Part shown: piece by piece, positions 46,254 through 54,719 of the stretch
How the letters are laid out: every line of letters begins with the position of its first letter
Position numbering within the stretch: the first letter of the stretch is position 1
Source of the DNA: Tepidicella baoligensis
GTDB lineage: Bacteria; Pseudomonadota; Gammaproteobacteria; Burkholderiales; Burkholderiaceae_C
Reading direction: 5' to 3'
DNA length: 64,000 nucleotides
Assembly: GCF_013432195.1 (NCBI RefSeq)
Contig: NZ_JACCDB010000006.1
Span: 49,843 to 113,842 of the forward strand
Notes under the pieces: generated by a model
Database searches by the model: none
Told to the model about the DNA's origin: nothing
Seen by the model: only the letters and a program-made list of their open reading frames with translations
Program-made: the position numbers and the translations under genes

Positions 46254-46570
46254 GCCCGAGTGGTGAAATCGGTAGACACAAGGGACTTGAACAATTTGAG
46301 CCTTCGGGGGGAAACGCCCGAAGTGAAGCCCGTCAAAGTCGGCGAACGCCCTGGATGCTTTTGCATCCGAGCCAACGCCGAGCCAAGCCCAAGCTACAGC
46401 TTGGGAAGGTGTAGAGAGCAGACGGCGGGCACCTACGGCCGCAAGGCTATGGTGAAGGCGTGCTCCAGACCACGAACGCCCTGCGTTGAGCAGGGCGGCG
46501 GCGAAAGTCGAAGTGGTAAGAAAATCCCTCGCCGAAAGGCGTGCCGGTTCGATTCCGGCCTCGGGCACCA
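46254..46570 (+). tRNA. tRNA-Leu(UAA) interrupted by a group I intron
   Basis: Exon 1 is 46254-46288 and exon 2 is 46521-46570; together 85 nt. The acceptor GCCCGAG pairs perfectly with CTCGGGC, the D-arm is GTGAAATCGGTAGACAC, and the anticodon stem AGGGA/TCCCT encloses CTT-AAAA, giving anticodon TAA. The variable arm is CGCC-GAAA-GGCG, the T-arm GCCGG-TTCGATT-CCGGC, and CCA is encoded. The intron sits between positions 34 and 35, the same place as in cyanobacterial and plastid tRNA-Leu(UAA). It is followed by a terminator, so it looks like an expressed gene carried by the element. Confidence 0.93.
46289..46520 (+). ncRNA. Group I self-splicing intron (IC3-like), 232 nt
   Basis: All core helices can be drawn. 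P1 CUUGAA/UUUGAG (46286-46291 with 46295-46300) has the required U-G pair at the 5' splice site. P2 46302-46308/46317-46323. P3 CCGUC/GACGG (46330-46334 with 46421-46425). P4 CGGCG/CGCCG (46340-46344 with 46376-46380). P5 GGAUGC/GCAUCC with UUUU loop. P6 CCCAAGC/GCUUGGG (46388-46394 with 46399-46405). P7 GAGCA/UGCUC (46416-46420 with 46461-46465). P8 CACC/GGUG with a GCAA-capped inner stem. P9 CGCCCUGC/GCAGGGCG (46477-46484 with 46490-46497). The last base is G46520. No homing endonuclease frame. Confidence 0.93.
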
Positions 46571-46577
46571 ATCCAGA

Positions 46578-46607
46578 GCCGCCCCTGTTCACGCAGGGGC
46601 GGCTTTT
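46578..46607 (+). terminator. Terminator of tRNA-Leu, inside the DUF2274 gene end
   Basis: GCCGCCCCTG, 6-nt loop, CAGGGGCGGC, TTTT, starting 8 bp after the tRNA. On the other strand the same bases encode the last residues (KAAPA) of the DUF2274 protein. Confidence 0.88.
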
Positions 46608-46831
46608 CCGTTCTTGGGCTGTGTGCGCTTGAATCCCCGATCCCCCACCATGAACGCCTCCAGCATGTGCGGGATCAGCGTCACGGCATCGACCGCCTCG
46701 CCATACGCCTGCGCGTGCAGCGCGGCGTAGCGGTCGAGGTCGGCTTTCAAGCTGGCCGGGCAGGCAAAGGTCAGTTTGACGCTTTCGGTCTTGGGCAGCG
46801 GCCCGAGCCGCAGCTTCTTGGTAGTGCTCAT
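46589..46831 (-). CDS. DUF2274 domain protein
   Basis: 80 residues, beginning MSTTKKLRLGPLPKTESVKLTF, with LDRYAALHAQAYGEAVDAVTLIPHML. DUF2274 proteins resemble small ribbon-helix-helix-like proteins and are the usual last gene after trbI in Tn4371-type elements; the role is unknown. It overlaps trbI by 4 bp (ATGA). Confidence 0.85.
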   Translation of the reverse strand: MSTTKKLRLGPLPKTESVKLTFACPASLKADLDRYAALHAQAYGEAVDAVTLIPHMLEAFMVGDRGFKRTQPKNGKAAPA

Positions 46832-48105
46832 TGCGAAGCTCCCCGATTGAAGAACAGCGGCTGGTACGGCCGCAGCACCAGATCCCGGTTGACGATGATT
46901 CGCACGGGCAGACCAGGCCGCTCGGTCAGCGTCGGCTGGATGTTCATGTTGCGTCGGGTGATCTCCTGGCCGACCTGATTGATGCTGTCCTGGGCGCTGT
47001 CACGCCCGGCAATGACGATGCGGTTGCCGTCCTGGCGGTTCTCTGGCGCGGCCAGCTCTGCGCCGACGCCCAGCAGCGTCGTCAGCACCGCACCGGCAAA
47101 GATGCGGTTCCAGTGCCAGTCCACGTCATCCTCCAAGCCCGCGTAGCCGGCCGGGTCGGTGCCGACAAGGTTGTCGAGCGTCAGCGAGGACGTGTCGGGC
47201 AGGATGATCCGGTTCCACACCACCTGCACGCGGCTCTGTCCGTAGCTGACCTGGCTGTTGTAGCGCCCGAGGATGCGCGACCCCTGCGGGATCAGCAGGA
47301 ACTTGCCGGTGGCTGTGTCATAGACCGGCTCCGTCACAGTGCCGATTACGTCGCCCGGCAAGTCCGACTTGATGCCTGTCACCAGCGCACCGGCGATCAC
47401 CGTTCCGGCCATCACCTGATACGGCGACGCGGGCAGCGCCAGATTGCCGGAATTGCGGGTTTCCGTAGAACCGGCTTTCAGGAACGACTCTTTCTGGTCT
47501 TGCCGGTTCTGCACGGCGGTCGGGTCGGCGGGCTGGGCCGCCGTCGAGGCAGGCCCAGCAGCGAGCGGATCGAAGGCCGCAAGCGTACTTGAAGCCCCCG
47601 GCGCTGCCTGCGCGACCGTGGCGGCGGTCTGCCCTTGGCCGCCCGAGCGGAAGAACACCGACGAGGCCGCCGCCGCGTCCGCCTCCTTGCGTAAGGCATC
47701 TTCGGGATCATGGCCTGGCGGCGAATAGCCCGGCGTCACCGGCTGCTGCGAAGCGACGATGGCCGGGCCAAGGTCGCCGGGCAACGGCGGCCCCAGCTCG
47801 GGCACATCGGGCGGTAAGGCTGGTGGCAGCTTCGAGTAGTCCGTCGGCAGCGCATCCAGCCCTTCGGACTTCGAGACGCGATCGACGTTGTAAAGCTCGG
47901 TTTGCTCGCCCGTACCGCGCCGCTGCGGTTGCAGCGACCAGATCGTGGCCCCAAGGACGGCGACCGACAGGCCGCCGACGAGGATGGCAAGCGTGCGCCG
48001 GTTCAGGCGAGTGACCGGACGCGGCTGGGCGCGCAGCGCCACCGCTTCCGGCGCGACCTTGCCTGCCTGCGGCGTGGCGAGGTCGGGGGTGTCGTCTTGG
48101 CTCAT
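46828..48105 (-). CDS. trbI: TrbI (VirB10-like) conjugation protein
   Basis: 425 residues. Short cytoplasmic N-terminus, membrane helix LAILVGGLSVAVLGATIWSL (about 34-55), a proline-rich periplasmic stretch, and the C-terminal VirB10 beta-barrel (GTVIAGALVTGIKSDLPG, LLIPQGSRILGRYNSQVSYGQSRV). It spans both membranes in the type IV secretion channel, bridging TraG/VirB4 energy to the outer-membrane ring. Adjacent to trbG with a 2-bp gap. Confidence 0.95.
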   Translation of the reverse strand: MSQDDTPDLATPQAGKVAPEAVALRAQPRPVTRLNRRTLAILVGGLSVAVLGATIWSLQPQRRGTGEQTELYNVDRVSKSEGLDALPTDYSKLPPALPPDVPELGPPLPGDLGPAIVASQQPVTPGYSPPGHDPEDALRKEADAAAASSVFFRSGGQGQTAATVAQAAPGASSTLAAFDPLAAGPASTAAQPADPTAVQNRQDQKESFLKAGSTETRNSGNLALPASPYQVMAGTVIAGALVTGIKSDLPGDVIGTVTEPVYDTATGKFLLIPQGSRILGRYNSQVSYGQSRVQVVWNRIILPDTSSLTLDNLVGTDPAGYAGLEDDVDWHWNRIFAGAVLTTLLGVGAELAAPENRQDGNRIVIAGRDSAQDSINQVGQEITRRNMNIQPTLTERPGLPVRIIVNRDLVLRPYQPLFFNRGASQ

Positions 48106-48107
48106 GG

Positions 48108-49100
48108 TCAGTTCCTCCGCGCAACGCCGTCCGTGCGCTCAATTCGCACCACGTCGCCCTTGTCCCCGCCCAGGCGCAGTTCGGCGGCACCGAACAGCCG
48201 ATCCACGATGTAGTACGGCGAGCGGAAGCGGTAGTTGACCAGTTGCCCGTCGCCTTCCGGCCCGATCACGAACAGCGGCGGCAGCTCGCCTTGCGCGATG
48301 CCGGCGGGGAACTGGATATAGACCTTCTGCCCGTCGTCGAAGGCGCGCAGCGGCTTCCACGGCGGGTTGCTACCGCTGACCGCGTAGCGGAAGCGCAGGT
48401 TTTCCAGCGACAAGCCGGAGTCCACCGGCGCGGCGGCGCTGGCCGCCTGCGCCTGGCGCTGTAAGGCCAGCATCCGGTCACGCGGATACTCCCAAGAAGC
48501 CGACGCCATCCACGTCTTTTCCGTCGAAGCCAACTCCAGCAGGTACGTCCTGCGGTTGGTGGTAATGACGAGATTGGTCTTGAGGCCTGAGCGGATCGGC
48601 TTGACCAGCACATTGACGCGCAGGTCAGCACCGCTGCCGCTCGACGTATCGCCCACGATCCAGCGCACGGTATCACCAGCGGCCACCGTCACCAGCTCCT
48701 CGCCCGGCTGGAGCGAAATCACGGTCACGCGGCCCACGGCCGCATAGACCTGATAGAGCGCGCCATCGGTGAATGGCCACACCTGAATTGCGTTGACGTA
48801 GCCCTCGCGCGTGGGCGCGACGCGGGCCTCTGCATTGGCGCGCGAGACGCGCACCTTCTCGTCGGCTGGCTCCGGCGTGGGCTTGGCGTCCTCGGCTTCG
48901 GGCAATGGCTTCAACTGCGCCGGCATCGGCAGCACCTCGGGCACCGCCACCACCTCCACCGGCGCGGGTGGCTCGGGTAGCGGCTGGGCCTGCACCGGCT
49001 CATCGAGCGAGATGGTCGGCGGTGGCTTGCCCTGCGTGGCGCAGCCCGCCAGGGCAAGCAAGATCACCGGCAAGGCGGATTTACGGAAAAGATCATTCAT
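48108..49100 (-). CDS. trbG: TrbG (VirB9-like) conjugation lipoprotein
   Basis: 330 residues. N-terminal lipoprotein signal with lipobox LLALAGCATQG, a proline-rich segment (about 27-90), and the VirB9 domain from EARVAPTREGYVNAIQVWPFTDGALYQVY to the C-terminus (FAVIGPEGDGQLVNYRFRSPYYIVDRLF-like). Outer-membrane ring component partner of TrbI. The ATG at 49100 overlaps the trbF stop; a longer open frame to 49940 is only a shadow in trbF. Confidence 0.95.
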   Translation of the reverse strand: MNDLFRKSALPVILLALAGCATQGKPPPTISLDEPVQAQPLPEPPAPVEVVAVPEVLPMPAQLKPLPEAEDAKPTPEPADEKVRVSRANAEARVAPTREGYVNAIQVWPFTDGALYQVYAAVGRVTVISLQPGEELVTVAAGDTVRWIVGDTSSGSGADLRVNVLVKPIRSGLKTNLVITTNRRTYLLELASTEKTWMASASWEYPRDRMLALQRQAQAASAAAPVDSGLSLENLRFRYAVSGSNPPWKPLRAFDDGQKVYIQFPAGIAQGELPPLFVIGPEGDGQLVNYRFRSPYYIVDRLFGAAELRLGGDKGDVVRIERTDGVARRN

Positions 49101-49801
49101 GGCTTGGCTCCTTCGGAAGAATCCAGTTCGCGGCTCCACGACAGGCCGTTGACGTAGATGCCCAGGGGGTTCTTGCGCAGGCGTTCTTCGATGCGCGGCG
49201 GCTGGAGCACGATGGACACCACGGCCGTCCACCTCTCCAGGCCCGCCGCGGCGCCGTTGACGTAGCGGCGCTCCGTCCAGCGCACGTTGAAAGACGTGTC
49301 GCTGGCGCGCACGACGCTGGTGATCTGCACCGTCACCGACTCCTTGCCGATGCGCGCGAACGGGTCGTTGACCCGTGCGTAGTCGTTGAGCACGGCCGCG
49401 CCCTTGTCGGTCGTGTAGTCGTAGGCGTCGAGCCAGTTCTGGCGGACGACGATGGGGTCGATGGACAGCGAACGCACCAGCGTCACGAAGCGCGCGATGT
49501 GGTGCGCGGTCTGCGCATCGTTGGGCCGGTACGGCGTGGCGGCCTCGCCCACGGCGCGCACCTGGCCCGCGTTGTCCACCTCCACGACGTAGGGCGTCAC
49601 GAAGGACTGCGCCGAGCGCCACACCAGGCCGCCGGCCATCAACAGCGCGAGCGTCAGGCAGCCGAAGGCCATCAGGCGCCAGTTCTTCGCCTGCACGCGC
49701 GGCGAGCCGATACGGTCGTCCCACACTTGGCCGGCAGCTTGGTACGGCGTGGCAGGCTGCGGCGTGTCGGCATAGCGCACCTGCGGTTTCTTGAATCGCA
49801 T
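49097..49801 (-). CDS. trbF: TrbF (VirB8-like) conjugation protein
   Basis: 234 residues. Cytoplasmic N-terminus, one membrane helix (LMAFGCLTLALLMAGGLVW, about 43-62), then a periplasmic NTF2-like VirB8 domain (FVTLVRSLSIDPIVVRQNWLDAYDYTT, WTERRYVNGAA). Scaffold linking inner-membrane components. It lies 12 bp after trbL. Confidence 0.95.
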   Translation of the reverse strand: MRFKKPQVRYADTPQPATPYQAAGQVWDDRIGSPRVQAKNWRLMAFGCLTLALLMAGGLVWRSAQSFVTPYVVEVDNAGQVRAVGEAATPYRPNDAQTAHHIARFVTLVRSLSIDPIVVRQNWLDAYDYTTDKGAAVLNDYARVNDPFARIGKESVTVQITSVVRASDTSFNVRWTERRYVNGAAAGLERWTAVVSIVLQPPRIEERLRKNPLGIYVNGLSWSRELDSSEGAKP

Positions 49802-49813
49802 GGTCAGTTCTCC

Positions 49814-51199
49814 TTATGAATCGGAATCGCGCAGGCTCGGCCCCTGGCCGGAGCCGCCGCCATCGCCACCGCGCAGCGCGTGGGCGGTGGTGGTCGCGGC
49901 GTGGGTGAGTTGCTGGCGGCGATGCAGCCGCTTGGCCCAAGCGGGCTGTTCCTGTGTCTGCGCCGTAGCGGCGCCGGATGCGGCCTCGCCTGCGGCACCC
50001 TGACCGGATGCCGCACCCGCGCCGCCATCGGCAGCAGAGCCATTCCAGCCAGCGCGGAAGGGAGCGGCCATGCGTTGCCCGGCAGCGGAAGCGCGGGATG
50101 CAGCGCCTCGCCCGGCTGCCTGCGCGCCGGTCTTGGCGACGTTGCCCAGGCCCACCATCGCGCCCTTTGCGCCGCCGCCAGCGGCGGCGGAACCGGCCTG
50201 GAACGCCGACTTCGCACTGCTGGGCGCCGACGTGGCGGCGCGCGCACCGCTACCGGCCAGCTTGGCGGCAGCCGGGGCCATGCGCGCACCAGCAGCCACG
50301 GCGCCACCCACGCCCGTCGCGGCGGCGCCGATGGCGACGGCCGTGCCGGCAGCGCCGACAGCAGCACCGGCCATTGCGCCCGCGCCGAGCTGCGGCGCAC
50401 CGGAGACGAGGCCCGTGGCGATGCCGGGGCCGAAGATCCCTAGCGCCAGCAAGGTGAGCGAGGCCAGCATGATGACCAGCGCGTGGTCAATAGACGGCTC
50501 GGCGGGATGGACTTGGAACTGAGCGAACAAGCCCGAGCCGATACCGACGATCACGGCCAGCACCAGAACCTTGACGCCGGAGGCCACCACGTTGCCCAAG
50601 ACCTTTTCGGCGAGGAACGCGGTCTTGTTCCAGAGCGCGAATGGCACCAGCACGAATCCGGCGAGCGTGGTCAGCTTGAACTCGATCAGCGTGATGAACA
50701 GTTGGATCGCCAGCACGAAGAAGCACAAGACCACGACCAGCCACGCGAGGAACATCACCACGATGGGGTCGAGGTTCACGAACACTTCGGGAAAGCCCGC
50801 CATCTCGCCGATCTGCTCCAGAATCGGCGCCCCGGCGTCGATGCCGGTTTTCGCCAGCCGGCCCGGCTGCAAGAAGTTCTCCATCGTGATGGCCGAGCCG
50901 GTGGCGGTGATGCCCAATCCCGCAAACGAGCGGAACACGATGCTGGCCAGCCAGTTGAAGTTATTGATGATGTAGGCGAAGGCACCGACGTAGAGCACCT
51001 TGCGCAGCAGCTTGGCGATCACGTCCTCGCCCTGGCCGGTGGCATGGCTCATGGCCCAATACAGGCCGGCGATCGTCATGTCGATGACGATCAGCGTGGC
51101 CGTGAGGAACGCCACTTCGCCCCGCAGCAGCCCGAAACCCGAGTCGATATAAGCGGCAAAGGTGTTGAGGAATTGGTCGATGATGGTCACGTCATTCAT
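49814..51199 (-). CDS. trbL: TrbL (VirB6-like) polytopic membrane protein
   Basis: 461 residues. N-terminal two thirds hold six to seven membrane helices (for example AGLYWAMSHATG..., VVMFLAWLVVVLCFFVLAIQLFITLIEF, ALVIMLASLTLLALGIFG); the C-terminal third is an Ala/Gly-rich, low-complexity tail ending in basic residues. Forms the inner-membrane channel of the secretion system. Starts within the 3' end of the TrbK-like gene (ATGA). Confidence 0.93.
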   Translation of the reverse strand: MNDVTIIDQFLNTFAAYIDSGFGLLRGEVAFLTATLIVIDMTIAGLYWAMSHATGQGEDVIAKLLRKVLYVGAFAYIINNFNWLASIVFRSFAGLGITATGSAITMENFLQPGRLAKTGIDAGAPILEQIGEMAGFPEVFVNLDPIVVMFLAWLVVVLCFFVLAIQLFITLIEFKLTTLAGFVLVPFALWNKTAFLAEKVLGNVVASGVKVLVLAVIVGIGSGLFAQFQVHPAEPSIDHALVIMLASLTLLALGIFGPGIATGLVSGAPQLGAGAMAGAAVGAAGTAVAIGAAATGVGGAVAAGARMAPAAAKLAGSGARAATSAPSSAKSAFQAGSAAAGGGAKGAMVGLGNVAKTGAQAAGRGAASRASAAGQRMAAPFRAGWNGSAADGGAGAASGQGAAGEAASGAATAQTQEQPAWAKRLHRRQQLTHAATTTAHALRGGDGGGSGQGPSLRDSDS

Positions 51200-51516
51200 G
51201 GCGTGTCCTCCGGTTCGGCGGGAACGGCCGGCGCCATGCCATCGGCCGGTTCCTCGAAGCTCGGCGGGATCGGCGGCAGGTCGGCCAGCGTCTGGTATTC
51301 ATCCGGCCCGGCCTGGCCGGAGAAGAAGCGCCGCCGGAAGGCTTCGGCGGCGGCACGGCAAGCGTCCTCGCCCGTGGCCTGCCGGTCGGCCGCGCATTGC
51401 GCGCGCAATGCCTTCAGCCGCACGGGATCGGCGGCCAGGGCATCGGCAAGGTGGTCGGCCGGCTGCTCGCCGCAAGCGGCCAGCAGCGCGACACACAGGA
51501 CGAGGACGCATCGCAT
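51196..51516 (-). CDS. TrbK-like small lipoprotein, putative entry exclusion factor
   Basis: 106 residues. Signal peptide MRCVLVLCVALLAACG with a lipobox (LLAACG), a short helical section with two further cysteines (QCAADRQ and DACRAAAEAF), and a Pro/Glu-rich tail. Position between trbJ and trbL matches trbK of RP4, whose lipoprotein blocks entry of like plasmids; sequence similarity to RP4 TrbK is weak, so this is by context. It corresponds to the short TrbK-alt-type ORF of Tn4371 elements. Confidence 0.75.
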   Translation of the reverse strand: MRCVLVLCVALLAACGEQPADHLADALAADPVRLKALRAQCAADRQATGEDACRAAAEAFRRRFFSGQAGPDEYQTLADLPPIPPSFEEPADGMAPAVPAEPEDTP

Positions 51517-51528
51517 GGCGGCCTCCCG

Positions 51529-52254
51529 TCAGTTGCCGTAGAAGTTCACGGACTGCGGCGTGTACGGCGTGCCGTCGCCGAGGAAGCGCCGCCGCACCTC
51601 GCGGGCGCGCTCCGTGGCTGCCGCCTGCCGCGCCAGCTCCAGCGACGCCGCCCGGTCTTGCGTGATCTGGAGCCGCTGCGACTGGATCGACTGCTTGGCC
51701 TGCAAGGCCAGCAATTGATTCATGGCCTGCATCGCCTGCAACGCACCTTCGGCCGACTGACTCTTGCCCACAAGATCGGCCAGCACGCTTTCGTCTTCGC
51801 CCAGGTTCTGCGACACCTGCGCCTGCATCTGCATGGTGGTCTGCAAGCCGTTGAGCGTGTTCCGCCAACGCTCCTGCGCGTCGCGGTACATCTGGTCGCC
51901 GCTGACGGTGGCGGCGTACTGCTCGGGATACAGGCGCGCGAACTCCCGATCCAGATTCGTCACGTCGTAGGCCAAGCCCCTGGCCTGGGCGATCAGCCGC
52001 TCGGTCGTTGCCAGATTGGCGCGCAACTGGTTCACCACGCTGGACGGCAGGCTGGCGAGGTTGCGCGCCTGGTTCATCAGCATCTGTGCTTCGTTCTGAA
52101 GCTGCTGGATCTGGTTGTTGATCTGCTCCAGCGTGCGGATCGCGGTTAGCGTGTTCTGCACGAGGTTCGTCGGATCGACCACGACCCATTGCGCATGGGC
52201 GGTGGCGGTGCAAAGCATGGCCGCGATGGCGGCGGCGATAAGGCGCTTTTTCAT
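51529..52254 (-). CDS. trbJ: TrbJ (VirB5-like) conjugation protein
   Basis: 241 residues. Cleavable signal MKKRLIAAAIAAMLCTATAHA followed by QWVVVDPTNLVQNTLTAIRTLEQINNQIQQLQN, a coiled-coil-rich periplasmic protein; C-terminal YTPQSVNFYGN. VirB5 family proteins sit at the pilus tip. Overlaps trbE by 4 bp. Confidence 0.93.
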   Translation of the reverse strand: MKKRLIAAAIAAMLCTATAHAQWVVVDPTNLVQNTLTAIRTLEQINNQIQQLQNEAQMLMNQARNLASLPSSVVNQLRANLATTERLIAQARGLAYDVTNLDREFARLYPEQYAATVSGDQMYRDAQERWRNTLNGLQTTMQMQAQVSQNLGEDESVLADLVGKSQSAEGALQAMQAMNQLLALQAKQSIQSQRLQITQDRAASLELARQAAATERAREVRRRFLGDGTPYTPQSVNFYGN

Positions 52255-54704
52255 GACAGGTTCTCCAGGGGTTGGTCAGCGAGGGAGCCCGGCGCGAGGC
52301 CGGGGAACGAGGGCAGCAGGTCGGCCGCCCAATCGAGGCCGCGATGGCGCAGCCAGGCGCCCGCGAAGCCGGGCACGCCGGCGTCCAGCAGCACGCGGTC
52401 TATGTCGCGCTGGTCTTGCGGCGTGGAAGCGCCCGCAAACGCCAGAGCCGCCGGCCCCAGGTCGAGGTCGAACAGGCGGTTGCCGAGGCGGGATTGGTAG
52501 TAGTAGTCGCGCTTGGGCTGCGCGGTGGCGACGATTTCGATCTGCCGCCTGTTGAGGCCGAAGCCCTCGTAGATCGTGCGAATCTGCGGCTCGGTCGCCT
52601 GCGGGTTGGGCAAGAAAATCCGACTCGCGCAGCTCTCGATGATCGCGGGCGCGATGCTCGAATCCTTGATGTCGGCGAGGCTCTGCGTGGCGAAGATGAC
52701 GCTGACGTTCTTCTTGCGCAGTGTCTTGAGCCACTGGCGGATACGCGCGGCAAACACCGGGTCATCGAGGAACAGCCACGCTTCATCGAGGATCAGCAGC
52801 GTGGGCGCCCCGTCGAAGCGTTCATCGAAACGCGCAAAGAGGTAATGCAGCACGGCCATGACGGCGGCCTTGCTGTGCATCAGCTCCTCCATCTCGAAGC
52901 ACTGCACGTCGGCCATGCCCAGCCGGTCGTGGTCGGCGTCCAGCAGCTTGCCGTGGGCGCCACCCAGCACATAGGGCGACAGCGCTTGTCGCAGCGTGTT
53001 CGATTGCAGCAGCACGGAAAGTCCCGTCATCGTGCGCTGCTCCGCCGGCGCACCGGCGAGACTTCCCAGCGCCGACCAGATAGCCGCCTTCTCGTCGGGG
53101 CCGATCGCCACGCCTTCGTGCAGCAAGCGGCCTTCGATCCATTCGGCGGCCCAGGTGCGGTAGCCCTCACGGTCGATGCGCGCGAGTGGCTGGAAGGCGA
53201 TTTCGCCATCCGTGCCCAGGTCGTAGTGTTCGCCGCCCAGGCCGAGGATGGCGGCCCGCATGGAGCGGCCCATGTCGAAGGCGAAGATGCGCGAGCCGCG
53301 ATAGCGGCGAAATTGCATCGCCAGCGTGGCGAGCAAGACCGACTTGCCCATGCCGGTCGGCCCCGCGACCAGCGTGTGGCCCACGTCGCCGATGTGCGTC
53401 ACCAGCCGGAACGGCGTGGCGCCGTCGGTGCGTGTCACGATCAGCGGGGGGCCGTCGAGGTGTTCGTTCTTCTCCGGCCCGGCCCATACCGCCGACACCG
53501 GCATCATGTGCGCCAGATTCAGCGTCGAGACGATGGGCTGGCGCACGTTGGCGTAAGCATTGCCGGGGAGCGAGGACAGCCAGGCATCCACGGCATTGAG
53601 CGTTTCAGGGATGGTGACGAAGCCCCGACCCTGGATGACGCGCTCCACCATGCGCAGCTTCTCGTCTGCGACGGCGGCGTCCTCGTCCATGACGGTGACG
53701 GTCGCCGTCAGATAGCCGAAGGCGACTTGATCGCTGCCCAACTCCTGCAAGGCGGCGTCGGCATCGGCGGCCTTGTTGTTGGCGTCGGTATCGACCAGCG
53801 GGCTTTCCTGCTGGAAGATCGTTTCGCGTAGCAGCGCGATGACGTTCTTGCGCTTGGCGAACCACTGGCGGCGCAGGCGGGAAAGTTCTTTTTCCGCCTC
53901 GGCTTTGTCGAGGCAGAGAAAGCGCGTACTCCAGCGGTACGCAAAACCGAGGCGGTTGAGGTCGTCCAGAATCCCCGGCCAGGTCGAGGTCGGGAAGCCC
54001 CGCACCGACACCACCCGCAGGTGCTGATCGCCTAGCATGGGCGCCAGGCCGCCGATCAGTGCGGAATCGGTGAGCAGCGCGTCGATGTGGAACGGCACTT
54101 CGGGCACGCCCACGCGATAGCGCCGCGTCGAGATGGTCGCGTGCAGGTAGGTCAGCGTCTGCGCGTCATCGAGCCAGTCAATTTCCGGCATCACGCCGTC
54201 GAGCAGGTCAAAGACGCGATCCGTTTCCGCGACGAAGGCTTGCAGCCGCTCGCGCCAGTCCACGCCATTTGTCGGCGTGTTCTCGTAGAGCATCTTGGCT
54301 GCACGAGCGCGGGATTCCTCCGGCGGCAGGTACACCAGCGTCAGGTGATAGCCGCTCTCGAAGTGATGGCCGGATTCCTCAAACGCGGCCCGGCGTTCTT
54401 CCTCCACCAGCCACGAAAGCGGCTCGGGAAACTCCGAGCGCGGATAGTCGGCGGCCGCATGGCGCTCGGCTTCGATGAATAGCGCCCAGCCCGATCCCAT
54501 GCGGCGCAGCGCGTTGTTCAGTCGCGCCGACGTGGCGATCAGTTCGCCTTGCGTCGCGCTGTCGAGGTCAGGCCCGCGAAACCGGGCCGTGCGCTGGAAA
54601 CTGCCGTCCTTGTTCAAGACGACGCCCGGCGCGACCAGTCCGGCCCAGGGCAGCCAGTCGGCCAGCAAGGCCGGGCGCTGGCGGTATTCGGCGAGATTCA
54701 GCAT
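52251..54704 (-). CDS. trbE: TrbE (VirB4-like) conjugation ATPase
   Basis: 817 residues. N-terminal CagE/VirB4 domain (about 1-420), Walker A in VAGPTGMGKSVLLATLAM (about 450), Walker B in LLILDEAWLFLDDP and the Q-rich FATQSLADI. Energises pilus assembly and substrate transfer. Normal length and unbroken. It lies 15 bp after trbD. Confidence 0.96.
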   Translation of the reverse strand: MLNLAEYRQRPALLADWLPWAGLVAPGVVLNKDGSFQRTARFRGPDLDSATQGELIATSARLNNALRRMGSGWALFIEAERHAAADYPRSEFPEPLSWLVEEERRAAFEESGHHFESGYHLTLVYLPPEESRARAAKMLYENTPTNGVDWRERLQAFVAETDRVFDLLDGVMPEIDWLDDAQTLTYLHATISTRRYRVGVPEVPFHIDALLTDSALIGGLAPMLGDQHLRVVSVRGFPTSTWPGILDDLNRLGFAYRWSTRFLCLDKAEAEKELSRLRRQWFAKRKNVIALLRETIFQQESPLVDTDANNKAADADAALQELGSDQVAFGYLTATVTVMDEDAAVADEKLRMVERVIQGRGFVTIPETLNAVDAWLSSLPGNAYANVRQPIVSTLNLAHMMPVSAVWAGPEKNEHLDGPPLIVTRTDGATPFRLVTHIGDVGHTLVAGPTGMGKSVLLATLAMQFRRYRGSRIFAFDMGRSMRAAILGLGGEHYDLGTDGEIAFQPLARIDREGYRTWAAEWIEGRLLHEGVAIGPDEKAAIWSALGSLAGAPAEQRTMTGLSVLLQSNTLRQALSPYVLGGAHGKLLDADHDRLGMADVQCFEMEELMHSKAAVMAVLHYLFARFDERFDGAPTLLILDEAWLFLDDPVFAARIRQWLKTLRKKNVSVIFATQSLADIKDSSIAPAIIESCASRIFLPNPQATEPQIRTIYEGFGLNRRQIEIVATAQPKRDYYYQSRLGNRLFDLDLGPAALAFAGASTPQDQRDIDRVLLDAGVPGFAGAWLRHRGLDWAADLLPSFPGLAPGSLADQPLENLS

Positions 54705-54719
54705 CGCGGCGTCCTCCCC

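Noticed and set aside
46260..46730. 156-codon frame across the intron as a possible homing endonuclease
   Set aside because: It begins in the tRNA D-arm and runs through exon 2; no LAGLIDADG, GIY-YIG or HNH motif.
49101..49940. N-terminal extension of trbG to 610 residues
   Set aside because: The extra part is antisense-frame reading of trbF; the lipoprotein signal at ATG 49100 is the true start.
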